In this document: piece after piece, positions 21,506-33,331 of the stretch | Layout: every line of letters starts with the position of its first letter | Position numbering within the stretch: position 1 is the first letter of the stretch | Assembly (NCBI GenBank): GCA_038503065.1 | Contig: JBCAMK010000014.1 | Span: forward strand, 1 to 64,000 | Source of the DNA: Paragyromitra xinjiangensis | Lineage: Eukaryota > Ascomycota > Pezizomycetes > Pezizales > Discinaceae | Direction of reading: 5' to 3' | DNA: 64,000 nucleotides | Position numbers and translations under genes: made by a program | Notes under the pieces: model-generated | What the model saw: only the letters and a program-made list of their open reading frames with translations | What the model was told of the DNA's origin: nothing | Databases searched by the model: none

Positions 21506-23966
21506 TCACGATTGCATCTCTACAGGCTCCCGATATCGCTCCGATAATAGTTTTTGCTTCTCGCCCTCGTTGGAGTTCATCACTCCCTCCAGTTCTATTA
21601 GTTTTTTTTGCCTCACAGCACTTACAGCTTCGAACCACTTAATATCGGCATACTGACATCGTAGCAAGCCTTTCATCTTTGTTACCTCAAGCCGTATATT
21701 TACCTCGCGTGCTTTGGTCATCCCAGTTTCAAGGTGTGCCAGTTGCGCTTCAAGCCAACTTTTGAGTTCGATTAATTCCCCCTTCTGTTGCTGGTGGAGA
21801 GCATTCGTCTGCTCCGCTTGACTTGCATTGAACTTTTCCATCAGGACCTTTTGTCTCTCTTCTCGGTTTAGCCGCCCTTTGAGATATGACTGAAGGCTGA
21901 ACCAATATTCATCCTCTTCAGCCGCTTGTTCGTTGTTCAGCTTCTCGCATTGCTGTTGAAATAAGATTCTCTGCTCATCTAACTCCTTCTCTTGCCTTTC
22001 AACAAGAAACCTCGTGTCGGCAGCCAGCTTTTTCTTACTCTCGCTTTCAGACAGCATACGCTCTGCTTCGAGTTGTTCTTTCTCCCTCCAGTGTCTCTCA
22101 TTTAACGTCTCCCGTTGCTTTCGATGGAGACTACTGAGTTCTCCCTTGAGATGGTTGTGATTTTCCTGAACTACCTTCAACCACTCTTCATGCATTTCCC
22201 TCTCAAGCTCCGCAAGCCGTTCTCTCTTTTCGGCTTCTTTCCGCGCCCGACGTCCTGCTGCAATTCTCGCCGCATTTTCTTTTCTTGCCCGCTCTTCTTC
22301 TTCCCGACGAATCATAGCCTCGGCAGCCGCTAATGCAGCCTGGACTTCGGCTTCTTCTCGCTCTCTGACTGCTTGTTCGGCTGCTTCTTGTTCATCCCGC
22401 GCTTGCCGGCGGTGCTGCTCCTCATCAGGGCGGCAGGCACAGGTTTTCCACACTACACCACAAATATAGCAGAACTCAGCGTTGCATTTACTACCTTCAG
22501 TTAGAAAAAATTCGTCAATATGAGCTAGACCCCTAGAAGAGGCTTACCAAGTCATATGATTACACCCCATAGTTCGTTCAACCATAGTGCGACATCGAAA
22601 GCACCGGCGCCATCCTTGGCGCTCCCCCTCCTCTAGCGTAGCTTGAAGTTCGAAATCTTCCGGGCAATCTTCTTGGGCAGGATGTGCGGCGCCTCTGCAA
22701 GTCCTGCACACCACTGACTTACACTGCAAACATTCAATCTTTCCAACTGCTATCGGTGGTATCCATGCAGAACATGATGGGAGTGGGCAATAAACTCTAT
22801 CATCTGCTGGTGTTGCGTATTCTTTCGCCTTGTCGCTGAACGCTTGATGATCCTTTCTCGATAGTGTACTTTTGATGACCTTCAGGGGGATGTCCTGAAT
22901 GCAACAGTGCGGGGGCCAAAGAGACTCGTCTTGGATGGCAGTCCTATGAAAAGGTGTTAGCAAGCAGGAAAAGAGGCCTCTCGCAAGAACCCGAGATCTT
23001 TTTTCCCCGGAAAATTCATACTTGATCAGCATTTCGAGGCAGCCATGACAATATTTATGCTGACACCCCAAGGTCACTAACTTCCGGTTTTTGTGGTCAT
23101 CCATGCATGATGAACATTCACTTATTTTCGACAGCTCACGTGTTAGTCCCTTGGATTTAGCAAGAACCCTAGAGAGTCACCCACCTTTCGCCACTTCGCT
23201 TACTCCAGAATCTCCGAATCTGCACAACGCGAGGGGATATCGGCATCGACGCCACGGTCCGATCACTCGGGGGCAAAGGTGCAAAGTATGGTGCATAAAT
23301 GGAAGGACCAGGTGTTGCAAACCCCCGTTTAGGAGTTGATCGTCTTTTTGATCCCTTCGAGCCCGATGAAAATAGGGAACTGGATGTCGAAATACTGTCT
23401 TTCACTGAAGCGGGTGTAGTTGGGCTTTCAAGCTCTGTTGCATTCCTGGTGTTTAGCAACGCAGAACTCACAGACAATTGAGGTCGGTGTCGAGACCCTC
23501 CTCTCCGCGGAGGTGGTATGATCTCTATGGCATCCATAAAGACCTCTGGGGCCAAGTCACTTTGGTTAGATTCTGGGTGCATCATTACTGTCGCTGCAGC
23601 TGGGGTCGTAGATTCCCCAACGGCAATCTCATTTTGCAGGTCTCGCAAGACACTCTCTAGCTTCTCAACGTAATCCACAAAAGAAATTTCTCCCAGCCGG
23701 TATCTGTCGTCCTCGGTCCAAATAAGTTCTTTTGGCGGATTGTAGCGCTTCCACCAGTCCCCAGAGAGATCTTCGTCTGCCAGAAGGCTCAGATCAATCT
23801 CAGGAACATGCTCTAAGGTACTGTGCTCCTCTGCAGCGTCCGGCGAAGGATATATCACTCCTAGCTGCTTCGTACCAGTTGTAATCCTTATATTTTCTAC
23901 CCCCTTGCCTTTGGAGTTTGGTGATAGAGCAGGCAGCTCCGCGAGTGGGAAATCTGATGTTTGCAT
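21506..23966 (-). CDS. RBR-type E3 ubiquitin-protein ligase
   Basis: Exons on the minus strand: 23966-23181, 23134-23022, 22943-22548 and 22490-21506; 2280 nt, 759 aa. Introns are 46, 78 and 57 bp. Residues 1-262 are polar and Ser/Pro-rich. RING1 runs from C269 (CSSCMDD) through C286, H288, C291 and C294. The IBR spans about C352-C393 (CPLPSC, CLQC, CRTC). RING2 starts C414-C417 and contains MGCNHMTCKC, where C427 is the expected catalytic cysteine that accepts ubiquitin from the E2, and FCYICG. The C-terminal 300 residues are a long, highly charged helical region (EEEERARKENAARI, HWREKEQLEAERML), probably a coiled coil for partner binding. The splice phases restore the RING2 cysteines exactly, which supports the model. 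The substrate is unknown. Confidence 0.88.
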
Positions 23967-25028
23967 TTTAACTTCAAGTTGCTTGAAATATCAAGCTGTG
24001 GTAAGGCCCAGAGGGGGTGATTCGAGGCGGAGGGCCCAGTCGTGATTATAAGTCAGAGCTCTGCACACGATAGGAAATTATTTCCACCAAAGACGAACCT
24101 TAGTATACGAGGATGCGTATGCATATATGTAATTATTCCAGAGATACTCTATACACAGCCATGGCCATGGGATCTACCCCGCAGAGGTACTCGACTTAGC
24201 CATTCAATGTAATGAGCCATGTGCTCTGCCTTGGTGGTCGTACAAGATCCAGCCTACTATAGCGCTGCACTTCCATTTGTTCATACATTGTGAAAAAGCA
24301 AAACAGCCACAACCTATCAATCCTTAAGGCGCTTTCTTCCTCGGTGAAGAACAGCCAAGTCAGAACCGTAAAAAATCTCGTTAATTATCCACCTCGACCT
24401 CTTTTGCTATATACCTATGTGCAAAGTAGAGAACCTGGCCATGAATAATTTTTCCTATGGCTGTGGAATTTTCCACAAGTAATAGCCAATAAGGTACCCA
24501 GTACCTGGGAAAACGGCAAGGCCTGCGTGGGAATCTTCGAGGAGTTCGCGACTTTGAGCCACGTGCCTGGATAGATGGATGGCAAGGCAGAAAAGCAAAG
24601 TTTGGTTATATTCGGGGGTATTGTGATATGTTTTAGAGTACCATCTGTTACACATCTTTGCTGACCCGATGTTGGAAAGCGAAGACGTCAGGCTACCTAT
24701 TGCTCGGGACACCAGTACTGTGTTATAGCCGAACCTTTGTGCTGCATAACCCCCACGCCATGAATATGGAGTACCTATCAACACTCAACCCTATCCACAT
24801 CGAGACATCACCAAATAACAAGCTAACTACATATGGCGATGTACAAAACTGCGCCTGCTGGTCGCTATAACCCTAGTTTGAACAGGCAGACTTTGTGATC
24901 GACCAATAATCCGCAAGGATCACTTCAACGTGGGAGAGGGGCTCCAAATCGACACAAACTCAACCAACAGCTTTCTCTCCGCGCCCCCAAGCTCATCTCC
25001 CATCAACAGACCCCTAGTTAATCACACC
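23967..25028. other. Divergent intergenic region
   Basis: Lies between the RBR ligase gene (minus) and the WW-domain gene (plus), so it should contain both promoters. A 109-codon minus-strand frame at 24455-24784 is not recognised. Confidence 0.5.
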
Positions 25029-25569
25029 ATGACTTTGAAAGAAACCCTCAGCAACCTGAAATCCGACCTTCACGATCTAAAAGCTGCAGCTCAAGCCCAT
25101 AATGTAGCTTCCTACGAACCGCCCACCAACAGCCCAAGCTCAAGCAAACCTGAAGGGGGCACGCCTGGAACCGGTACCCCCAGTACTAGCGATAAACTCC
25201 CCTCAACTCCCCTAATCCCTACTACCGCAATCCAGGGGCCTCCAGATGCTGCAGGGATACAGTCCGAGCCAGCCACCATCACCACAACCCAACCATCGTC
25301 AAATGCTACCGTAGTACAATCCGAACCCATCACTGCGCAGCTGGCATATATTCCTCCTCCCCCACCCCCCAAAAACCTACCTCACGGCTGGACCGCAAGG
25401 TATGATAATCAGGAAGGGAAATTCTCCTACTCCCATGGGGTTAATAGCAAAAATGAGCAATGGGACTTTCGTAATAAATCCCCTTTCTCTATCATTTATA
25501 TCGCAAGATACGGCACCATTTGAACACTAGCTAATTTTGAATTCCTCAGCCAGCGAAAAACTCAACTAG
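25029..25569 (+). CDS. Small WW-domain protein
   Basis: Two exons, 25029-25470 and 25550-25569; 153 aa. The first ATG with coding context is at 25029 (MTLKETLSNLKSDLHDLKAA). The upstream open frame has only a GTG. A short helical N-terminus precedes a Ser/Thr/Pro-rich linker with repeated IQSEP/VQSEP words and a PPPPPPK run. The WW domain is at about residues 118-150, with W1 in LPHGWTARYD and W2 in EQWDF. The second exon is only 20 nt and supplies the proline after W2 (WDFPSEKLN, stop), completing the domain. WW domains bind proline-rich or phospho-Ser/Thr-Pro ligands. The PPPPPP run could itself be a WW or SH3 ligand. Reading through the intron would lose that proline and end in an unrelated tail. 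Confidence 0.75.
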
Positions 25570-27942
25570 AAACCGCAGCCGAGAGCGCTACGTGAGAGCT
25601 TGTACAAAACCCATCGGATACTCAGACGCGCGCAGATATATTTTGTGGCTTGGGTACCTGTCCAGTCGTTGTGGAAGCTAATGTACATGTCTGCAACGGC
25701 ACCATTTAATGAAATATTTATCGATGAAAATTTCCGACCCAGTCCGCAAGTTATTTCAGTAACCGAGCGCTTTTTATATAAACTTTCTTATAGCTATGAG
25801 AGCGATGCTACTCGCCAAGAGCTGACCAACTTCACTATGCCATCTGTGATGTAGTGACTGTCTTACTATGCAGTACATGATAAAGTAAGCCTTCCAATGG
25901 ATCAACCCAAGTTAATTTTCACCCCCGGCCAGCCCAGTCTAGCCCACCGGCCGCGGGCCCCGAGCATGGCTCAGCCCGGCCATATCTCGACGATAACTTC
26001 CGGATGACTAAGACCCGCGGAAAAGGTCGACACTGTGGGCCTACGAAAATTTGATCAACCTCGCGAGTTCGAGTTGGTACACCCATACAAAAACGAAGCC
26101 CAAGCTCAACAGCATGAGAACCCAGCCCAGCCCCGGTAATAAAATGGCCAACCCACACAAGACTTACCATAGTATTTTATCAGTCACGCAATCCAGAGAA
26201 AAATTAATGCAACGAGATCGTAGAATAGCCCAAAACAACCAAACCCTTAACCTTCATTGCCGTCAACCCGGAGAGCCAATTACCCCGGACAGTTTTCAGC
26301 CATATAAATTCAAACGCATACATAGTTCAACAAGTGTTTCTTTAACTTCTTATCTTTAATTCTCACCTATTTCCAAATTGTTTAGACACAATTACTAAAG
26401 TTAGATATACCATTTCACTTCCATCGCTACTCATAGTGTGGGTTAGGGTTTTTGGTTCGCGCGATACTTTATAAATTCGCGAGTATGCGTATACCATCGG
26501 AAAAGAGCTCAGCTCTCGTGTCGTTTTATAGTATTAACCATATAAGGGAAGCAGTGATACAGCCCAGCTTCCACCCTCAATTGTGGAAACGAAGATAAGA
26601 GCTAAACAGCTGCTCTAATAATTCCACATTGCTGCAGGTCGCCTCTCCTTTGCACCGGAATCCTGTTTTTCATCGGGGTTGATCTAAACATATTGTGGTT
26701 TTTTTTTCATTATGCTAGGGAAATTTTTGAGGCGAAAGGCAGTGGTTTTTTATCTGGTGAGTTATAACATTACAAGCTTAAATTAAGGGGCTGAATAAAC
26801 TATTACCACTACATGCACCCCATAGTTACGTCCAACAACTCAGGTACGCGTCACGAGCTATGCGATATAGTTAACGGACTATGAAAATATTTATCACTTG
26901 ACAAACAAGAAAACATATGTTCCGCTATTATTACTTGAAGAAATAATAGCACATCTTATCGTGCAGACGTAATTCAAGTTCAATCACGTGGAGGCAAGGG
27001 TGCTATACCTACATGTACACCGCCTCGTATTTATCGCGGTACCCCAAAAACCGGGGCGGCTATAGCTATACATGCAGTAAAAAGCCCATCTCTACCTTGC
27101 TACTTAAGCTTTCCGGTAAAACAACTACATCCATGATAATATTGATCTCTAGTGTTGCTTAGGTGAATGTATTTTATATACAGCCAGCGAAATGGAGGCA
27201 TACCATCACGCCCCATCCTGCATACATAGATATCCCCGTTTCAGCATTTGGCTCATCCCCAACTCGCCATACGATCAGTAAAAATATTTGAACCTAATGA
27301 TAATATTCATCCCTATAACATATTCGATTAAATTCATGTCACAGCTAGTGTAGCTAAAATAGACTCTTGTATCCTTATTGTTGCTCTACGCATGCTAGTA
27401 TTGGTACATGAGCTCGAGCCGAAACTCCAGACAGGCACCAGCAGAAGCAGTAGAACTAAGAATGTCCACATATGTACATGAAATACAGGAGCCCGAAAAT
27501 AGCTTTTTATGGCAATGATTCCAGATTCATCTTGAATTAGCATATCCACATGATTCTAGACGTTCGATCCATGGTCAAAGTACTCATGTCGCCAAATCGC
27601 TATTGCTTTTCCTTTTATAGAAATAGATCTGCCAATCAAAACCAAGCAGGTAAAGAACTCGGGTGCCCACATTGCAAATTTTTCAACTTGCGTAACTTAA
27701 GATCCCATATCTATTCCTTAATAAGGAAACCAATAGCAGCCTAGCGACATGAGTAGGTCATTGAAAATAGCTAAGACCCCCTTGCCACTAGCCGAACAAA
27801 GAAAAGCGAATGCGGCACTGAAACACCAATTGCATCAAGCTCAGCAAACATTGGATGCCTAAACCTCAACATTTATACCCTCATCACTAGTCGGTCGTCC
27901 ACTATTCCTTTCACCAAAGCAGCCAGCGTTAACACAGAAATC
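25570..27942. other. Intergenic, with a GC-rich patch
   Basis: 25920-26160 is C/G-rich with repeated AGCCCAG and CCCGGCC words, unlike its AT-richer surroundings, and may be a transposon fragment. Two short frames (25600-25854, 26051-26359) are not recognised. Nothing else seen. Confidence 0.5.
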
Positions 27943-28953
27943 ATGCGTATATCCCCGCCCCTACAAGAAATTCAAGTTCTCACTAACAATCTCGATAAAA
28001 GCTTCCTTTCTTGAGAAAATCATCTGGCTATTGAAGAAGGCAGCAGGATCAGCTAAAGACCACGTCGAAGACAGCGTCGCCTTCTACATCGAGAACCCGG
28101 GAGACATCCCCGGAGACCTCTGGGAATGGATTAAAAAGAACAAGCTCACCTGCTGCCTTATCGTCGGCGGTGTCCTTGTCATCGTTGTCCCACTAGCCAT
28201 CGGGTTCGGACCTGCTGGCCCCATTCTCGGTATGTCAATTTCTCGCAGGAATTTTTGCTATACTAAGTGGAAATAGGCTCCATCGCTGCAGGGTGGCAGT
28301 CAAGTATTGGGTCTGTGGCTGCAGGCTCGTTGTTTGCAACTCTTCAGTCGCTAACGATGACGGGTGTCTTTACAAGTATTGGAGCTACGATGATCGGCGG
28401 GGGGGTTCTGAAATTCCTTGGGGGCCGTGCTTGGGATTTTTTGGGAGCTAGTTTTCCCACGCTCAGATGGCTCACTGAGGAAGGGGAGCCTTTAGGTATA
28501 CTCGGCGCACTAAAACATCTCATTACCCGCTCATGGACAAAGGAAGAGGAAGAGGAAGAGGAGGAAGAGAGTAGAGAGGAAGAAGATGAAGAGGAGGATA
28601 CCGATGTGAAAATGTATAAGAAGGGACACATACGCAGAAAAGAGGTGGTAGGGAGAATGTGGGTTGAGAGATGGAAAAGCATGTCGATAAGAGAAAGAGA
28701 AAGAGAAGCGAGAGAAAGGGCAATAAGGTGGGAGGAGATAGCAAGAAGTGTCACAGAGGAAGATTCAGCGAAGGAAAGGAGGGGAGAGTGGAGCTGTTGG
28801 AGGTATGTTAGTGGTATGAATGTGGAAGAAGTAGTAGAAGGTGCGGAAGGGATCGAGGCAGTAGATAGACTGTTTTGGGCAAGTGAGTTTTGGAGAGGAG
28901 AGATTATAGTGGAAGAGGATAGTGTTAGGTTGAAAGGGATAGGGTGGGCTTAG
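27943..28953 (+). CDS. IFI6/IFI27-like (interferon-induced 6-16 family) membrane protein
   Basis: Model: a four-nucleotide first coding exon ATGC (27943-27946), then 28002-28229 and 28277-28953; 909 nt, 302 aa. The first intron has GTATAT, a CACTAAC branch word and AAAG; the second GTATGT...AATAG. Residues 1-50 are amphipathic (MPSFLEKIIWLLKKAAGSAK). About 52-125 is the glycine-rich hydrophobic 6-16 core: LIVGGVLVIVVPLAIGFGPA, GSIAAGWQSSIGSVAAGSLF, GATMIGGGVLKFLGG. Animal members sit in mitochondrial or ER membranes and affect apoptosis. Fungal members are known by domain only, with no assigned role. The remainder is hydrophilic: an acidic run (EEEEEEEEESREEEDEEED, about 155-175), then Arg/Glu-rich sequence. 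The long charged tail is unusual for the family. The frame runs clean to TAG-flanked GIGWA. Confidence 0.8.
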
Positions 28954-29764
28954 TAAAGTTTTCTTGTTTATTTAGAGAAGCTAAAGCAGGTGCCTAGAAT
29001 TTCGGGAATGCCGTGAATTAGGAGCATTATTTTGAGTTCGTATAGCTAGCATACCATATCCTTGAAGGACGGACACATCTAAGGTATACGAAAATAAGAA
29101 TAAAGTTTCTTTCTTGCTAGCCATGGAGGTTGACAACAGGCTTTCGCGAGAGAGTCTCTCATTCTGAACGGGCTTTTTAACTAGCTTATGTTATGGCCGC
29201 TAGCATATATGAGCAAATTAAATTTTGAGATATTCCTTGAATGTTACGCAACTGTATATGTATACTATTTCTGTAGATAATGCGCGCGGGTAGAAAACGC
29301 ACGTCGAAAATAGGAGGTACAATAGTCCAAACCTATATACCTATAAAAACAGAGGCATCTTCTGCTTCCCCCGCGTACGCGTACGCGTATGTTCTTAATT
29401 AAGAATCAACTAATTAGCCACTATATCGATCGCCTTATGTTCGGCCCATCCAGAGAGTACCACCCGACCTAGCACTACCCTACCTACTCTTGTTAAGAGC
29501 CAATAACTTCCTAGCACAGCCCAAAGTAGCTATTTCTTAATCCCTATAGGTTCTCCTACGTACCTTCACGATTTCAGCTGCTTCGTAGACTCTTGATTAA
29601 ACGGCGGGTATATATATACGTACGTTTCGAACTACCCAGAACTACTTTTGAAGACCGGTCAACCATTTGGTGAAGCTCTTCATCTGTATATAGAGGGCTT
29701 TCGCCTCTGGTCAACAAGATAGAAAGCGACCTCAACACAATTCACGCCAAGACTTCTGTTAGAG
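28954..29764. other. Intergenic with short palindromes
   Basis: No gene. GCGTACGCGTACGC at 29373 and the palindrome TTCTTAATTAAGAA at 29392-29405 stand side by side. Confidence 0.55.
29373..29405. repeat. CGTACG run followed by a 14-bp palindrome
   Basis: GCGTACGCGTACGCGTA (29373-29389), an alternating self-complementary run, then TTCTTAATTAAGAA (29392-29405). Purely structural; no element boundaries seen. Confidence 0.7.
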
Positions 29765-30020
29765 TACCGTATAATCTTGGTCTATTCGGACGGTTGCCAA
29801 GATTCGTGGCTGGCGCCATAAACAAAAACTAATGCTTTTTGAGGGGGTGATTGAAGCGAAGCACAGAGCTCCAACACAAAAATTGGGATATTGAGAGGGG
29901 GAATCAAAGCCAACACCAGAACATGCAAGCCAAAGTTGCGTATATTCCACCCAGAAATAGCGTAGTACCTGCAAGCCACCTGCTTGGCAATCGTCCGAAT
30001 AAACCGAGGTTATACGGTAT
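29765..30020. mobile_element. MITE, TA|CCGTATAA... ends
   Basis: Left arm TACCGTATAATCTTGGTCTA then TTCGGACGGTTGCCAAG. The right arm reverse-complements to TACCGTATAACCTCGGTTTA then TTCGGACGATTGCCAAG. The arms are about 50 bp, differing mainly by C/T changes. Length 256 bp, TA at each border. The overlapping 97-codon minus frame is a by-product. Confidence 0.9.
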
Positions 30021-31114
30021 GGCTCCCTAGTAGCGTGGAGCGTGGAGTACATGGAAACGAGTTTAGGATCGAAAAGTATTCGCCAGAAGCCATGTATATA
30101 GAGCTTAGAGTCTCCTGGTCAAGAGTTTAACCAATCAAACCATCCTATATTATTACAACAGCTCCGGCTCCACCTCAGGAGGTGCATATATAACGAAAAA
30201 AAGCGTGTTAAGGGTCTTGGCAAACCCGGAGTCCGTTAGCCACCAGATATAAGTAGCTACAAATCTGTGGCAATTATTTAAACTAATCCCAGGCTAAACG
30301 CGCCACAGAGGAAAATGGATGTCCTAGTGAGGTTAAGGGAAATAAATTTTATTAACATAATGGATGTTAGGTTTGATCAAGTTTGATTGTTCCAGGAAAT
30401 TCTCACCCTTAACAGACTGAATGAGCTGGTCAGCGAAATAACGTGATTGAATTCACTCAGTTAAACTCCTGATTACTTCGGGCGAGTCACGAACCACAGT
30501 ATTTCCAAACATGAATCACCCAGACTATCCATGAACGCGGGATTTCTTATGCTCGATAAAACTATGGCCGGATTATCTTCCAGTACCGAAACACCCGAAT
30601 ACCTCGGTAATTGAATTGAAGTCTTGTACGTCCATATGCAGTCGGAAATTTCATTAATTGACCGCGACAGAGAATTTAACTTATAGCAGACTACAATCCT
30701 ATACTGCGGCCGTAAACACCCGGTCATGTCGGATTAGCCTAGACTAAGGCCGTATCATCGAATAAGTGTCCCAATATGCAATCAGCGTAATCAACTAGAG
30801 GGTCAGTCACCCCACAATCGGTAAATTAGTAGCATGTTCAACCCAAATCCAGTCAGTGTGGATATGTCTTGTGGTCTCAGCCAGTCCAGTCTGAATGTTG
30901 TATTGTACACAAGGGCTTAAATTCCAAGGAAGCAAAAAACATAAAAAGCCAACGCCAAGCTACCCACAAATCTCGCAACGCCAAATGAAAACCACATATT
31001 ATTTATATCTTCTAGATCTCTAAAGATCCTAAAATAAGGGAAGGGTGCGTAAAGAATGACAAAAAACATATAACCCTAATCACAATATCTACGCGGGATA
31101 GCTAAGTACATATA
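30021..31114. other. Intergenic, 3' side of the carbonic anhydrase gene
   Basis: No supported gene; an 84-codon minus-strand frame at 30473-30727 is not recognised. Confidence 0.5.
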
Positions 31115-32084
31115 TCAAGCCTTGCAAGCTTCTTGGATCAAATTATCATGGGGAGGGGTGTAAAGGTCGTTTTGGGTGTAACGAGAGTTGAACTTCATGA
31201 CATTCTTGAAATCCTTATACTTCGCGGGCGAAACAGCAAGAGGGATTTGCACGACGAACCAACTGACTGCTTCGGAGCAAGGGGGAGTTGTCAGGGAGCC
31301 AGAATAAGTATAGATGGTGGCTCTTTGAACTAGAGTTTTGACGGAACTAGATAGGTAAACAGAGTTAGCGGACACTACGGATCAAGGGAGCCGAGCAAGA
31401 TTAAGTTAATTGATCGGGGCAAAGTAATGGAACATACGAGAGGTAAACTGCCTGGGATATGGGAGGGGCGGTTGCTGCTGTTGTTTCGGTGACATTGTCC
31501 AGAACAATCCAATCCAAAAATGGATCGCTGGTACTTGCCGCAATAAAGTCGAAGAAGATCCCTACCACAGCGATAGCCCCCGCTATCGAAAAAGACTCGT
31601 TAACTTCTCCCGTATACAAAAAAACGTCGCCCGAATGGAATAAATAAAACTAACTTTTGATGTTTTCGTGGACGAGATGAACCTCCAGCGGGAAATGTTC
31701 CTTGTTCAACCGATGTTCACTCGGTGTGTGGAAATGAAACTGAAGCAGCTTGTAATCCTGGCCGCCAAGTTTCGCAGTCAAGTTACTGTCTTTGGGGGTG
31801 AGCTCGATAGTGTGGCCGTTATTCTCGATCTCGAATTCGGCCACTGCAGGATATTGCAATGAGGCGTTGCCAACAGCAATGCTCGAGTCGACATTTATAG
31901 GGGATTGTTGTTTTCCAAGAGCACAGGCAGAATTGGTTTCGTTGAGCTTGTGCCAGAGAAGAGGACCAGTCTCTCCAGTGTAGGACCAAACGGCAGACCC
32001 AGCATCACGTTTATAGATACAAGCAGAAGCCAGAGAGGCGAAGGGCGTCAGTAAGACGAGAGAATTGATCAGGAAGGATCGCAT
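31115..32084 (-). CDS. Secreted alpha-type carbonic anhydrase
   Basis: Exons on the minus strand: 32084-31655, 31606-31438 and 31346-31115; 831 nt, 276 aa. Introns of 48 and 91 bp. The ATG at 32084 starts a signal peptide (MRSFLINSLVLLTPFASLAS) followed by a likely Kex2 site (YKRDAG). It catalyses CO2 + H2O to bicarbonate plus proton outside the cell or at the wall. Zinc ligands are H117 and H119 in LLQFHFHTPSEH and H136 in LEVHLVHE, with E134 as the usual second-shell residue. KQQSPIN (about 58-64) and YSGSLTTPPCSE near the C-terminus are family signatures. C22/C54-type cysteines and the PPC cysteine could form the disulphide. Length fits fungal alpha enzymes. A TATA-like CATATATC lies about 115 bp upstream (32199-32206). 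No damage seen. Confidence 0.93.
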
Positions 32085-32198
32085 CTTGAGATCGAGAAAC
32101 TGAAATTGAAGGTCAATAAATTGCAAAAAAAAGAGGAATCAAAACCCCATACCTGATGTTATGTGACGATAAGTACAACGACAAACGCGGGGGGAAAG

Positions 32199-32206
32199 TA
32201 GATATA
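32199..32206 (-). promoter_or_regulatory. TATA-like element of the carbonic anhydrase gene
   Basis: Minus strand CATATATC, about 115-122 bp before the ATG at 32084. A plausible core promoter position for a fungal gene; inference from position only. Confidence 0.4.
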
Positions 32207-33306
32207 TGGCGCAATTAGATGTCGCCGTAAATCAGACGAAAGTGAACGAATATATAGTAACTTTCCGAAGACGAAAAGGAAGCTTTTTAGGAAAGAATGT
32301 CGGTGTTGTAGTTGCAGTATCCTAAGATCAAGAGCCCTACAACTCGGAAAGAAAAGCTGAACGAGTTAGATATACGATCAACAGCGCAGAATTAAAAAAA
32401 TAAAAAGCTGGCGAAAGAAGGAATAAGGTATTTATGAAGGCTGGCACCAAATAGCACCGGGTAGAGTCTCAGGGGTAGTACCCCTGCCCGCAGATCATCC
32501 AGCAGTCGGCCAACACTGTCATTTCTATCCAGACACTCCGTTTCATTGGGGCGAGTGATAACTGCAGCACGCACCGACCGAATCCCCGGCCTTGGCCCGC
32601 GGCTCCCAAGACGGTGGCAGGACCGCGACAAGACGTACTTTGTCCAAAGCCATCGATTTGCGCGAAGCTGTTGTTAGTATCCAAGGAGCCTCTACAGTAC
32701 ACTTTCCTGCACAGCTATCAGAAGGTGATCATTAAAGCTGGAGAGTAGAGTAGTACGCGGCAGATGAGGCTGGAGCCGAAGATTAACACTATTGGCAGCC
32801 TTGGCACAGCCGGACGAAAGCCGCAACAGCAAATAACTCCTTTTGCTTCGCCTTTTTGGGCCACGCACCACCGCCACGGAAAATAGGTGGAGTAATCTCC
32901 TTTACCGCCGGTTTTCGGATGCACGCGGCAGATGTAGAGTAACTCACATCTATTGCGGATGTCTTGACTGACGAGCTGGAGCCTTCGGGGGCTGTCATCG
33001 AATATCGCAGAAATCGAGTGGGTCAAGGTACCAGCGGGCCAACACTCTTCCGTTCTTCTCATCAGGGCACTCTCGGGAGCACACCCCGCCTAGCGATAGC
33101 GATAGGTATTCAATTCGCCCGCAGCGAATCGACAGGGAAAAAAACAGAGGCTGGGGATCGATTAGTCAATACCTATCGGAATTTACGGCGCGTTTTATCG
33201 CGAGTTTCTGATGTCGCACAGCTGAATCGAGAGACAACGGCTGGATCTAACAGACTCAGCGCACGAGAGCCTTGACTCTTCCCCAGAGACAAGAGGAAAT
33301 GCTGTC

Positions 33307-33331
33307 TATTTTTATTTTTATTTTTATTTTA
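33307..33331. repeat. TTTTTA microsatellite
   Basis: Four TATTTT-type units in a row. Confidence 0.8.

Noticed and set aside
28344..28754. 136-codon Ser/Leu-rich minus-strand frame
   Set aside because: Shadow of the acidic region of the IFI6-like gene.
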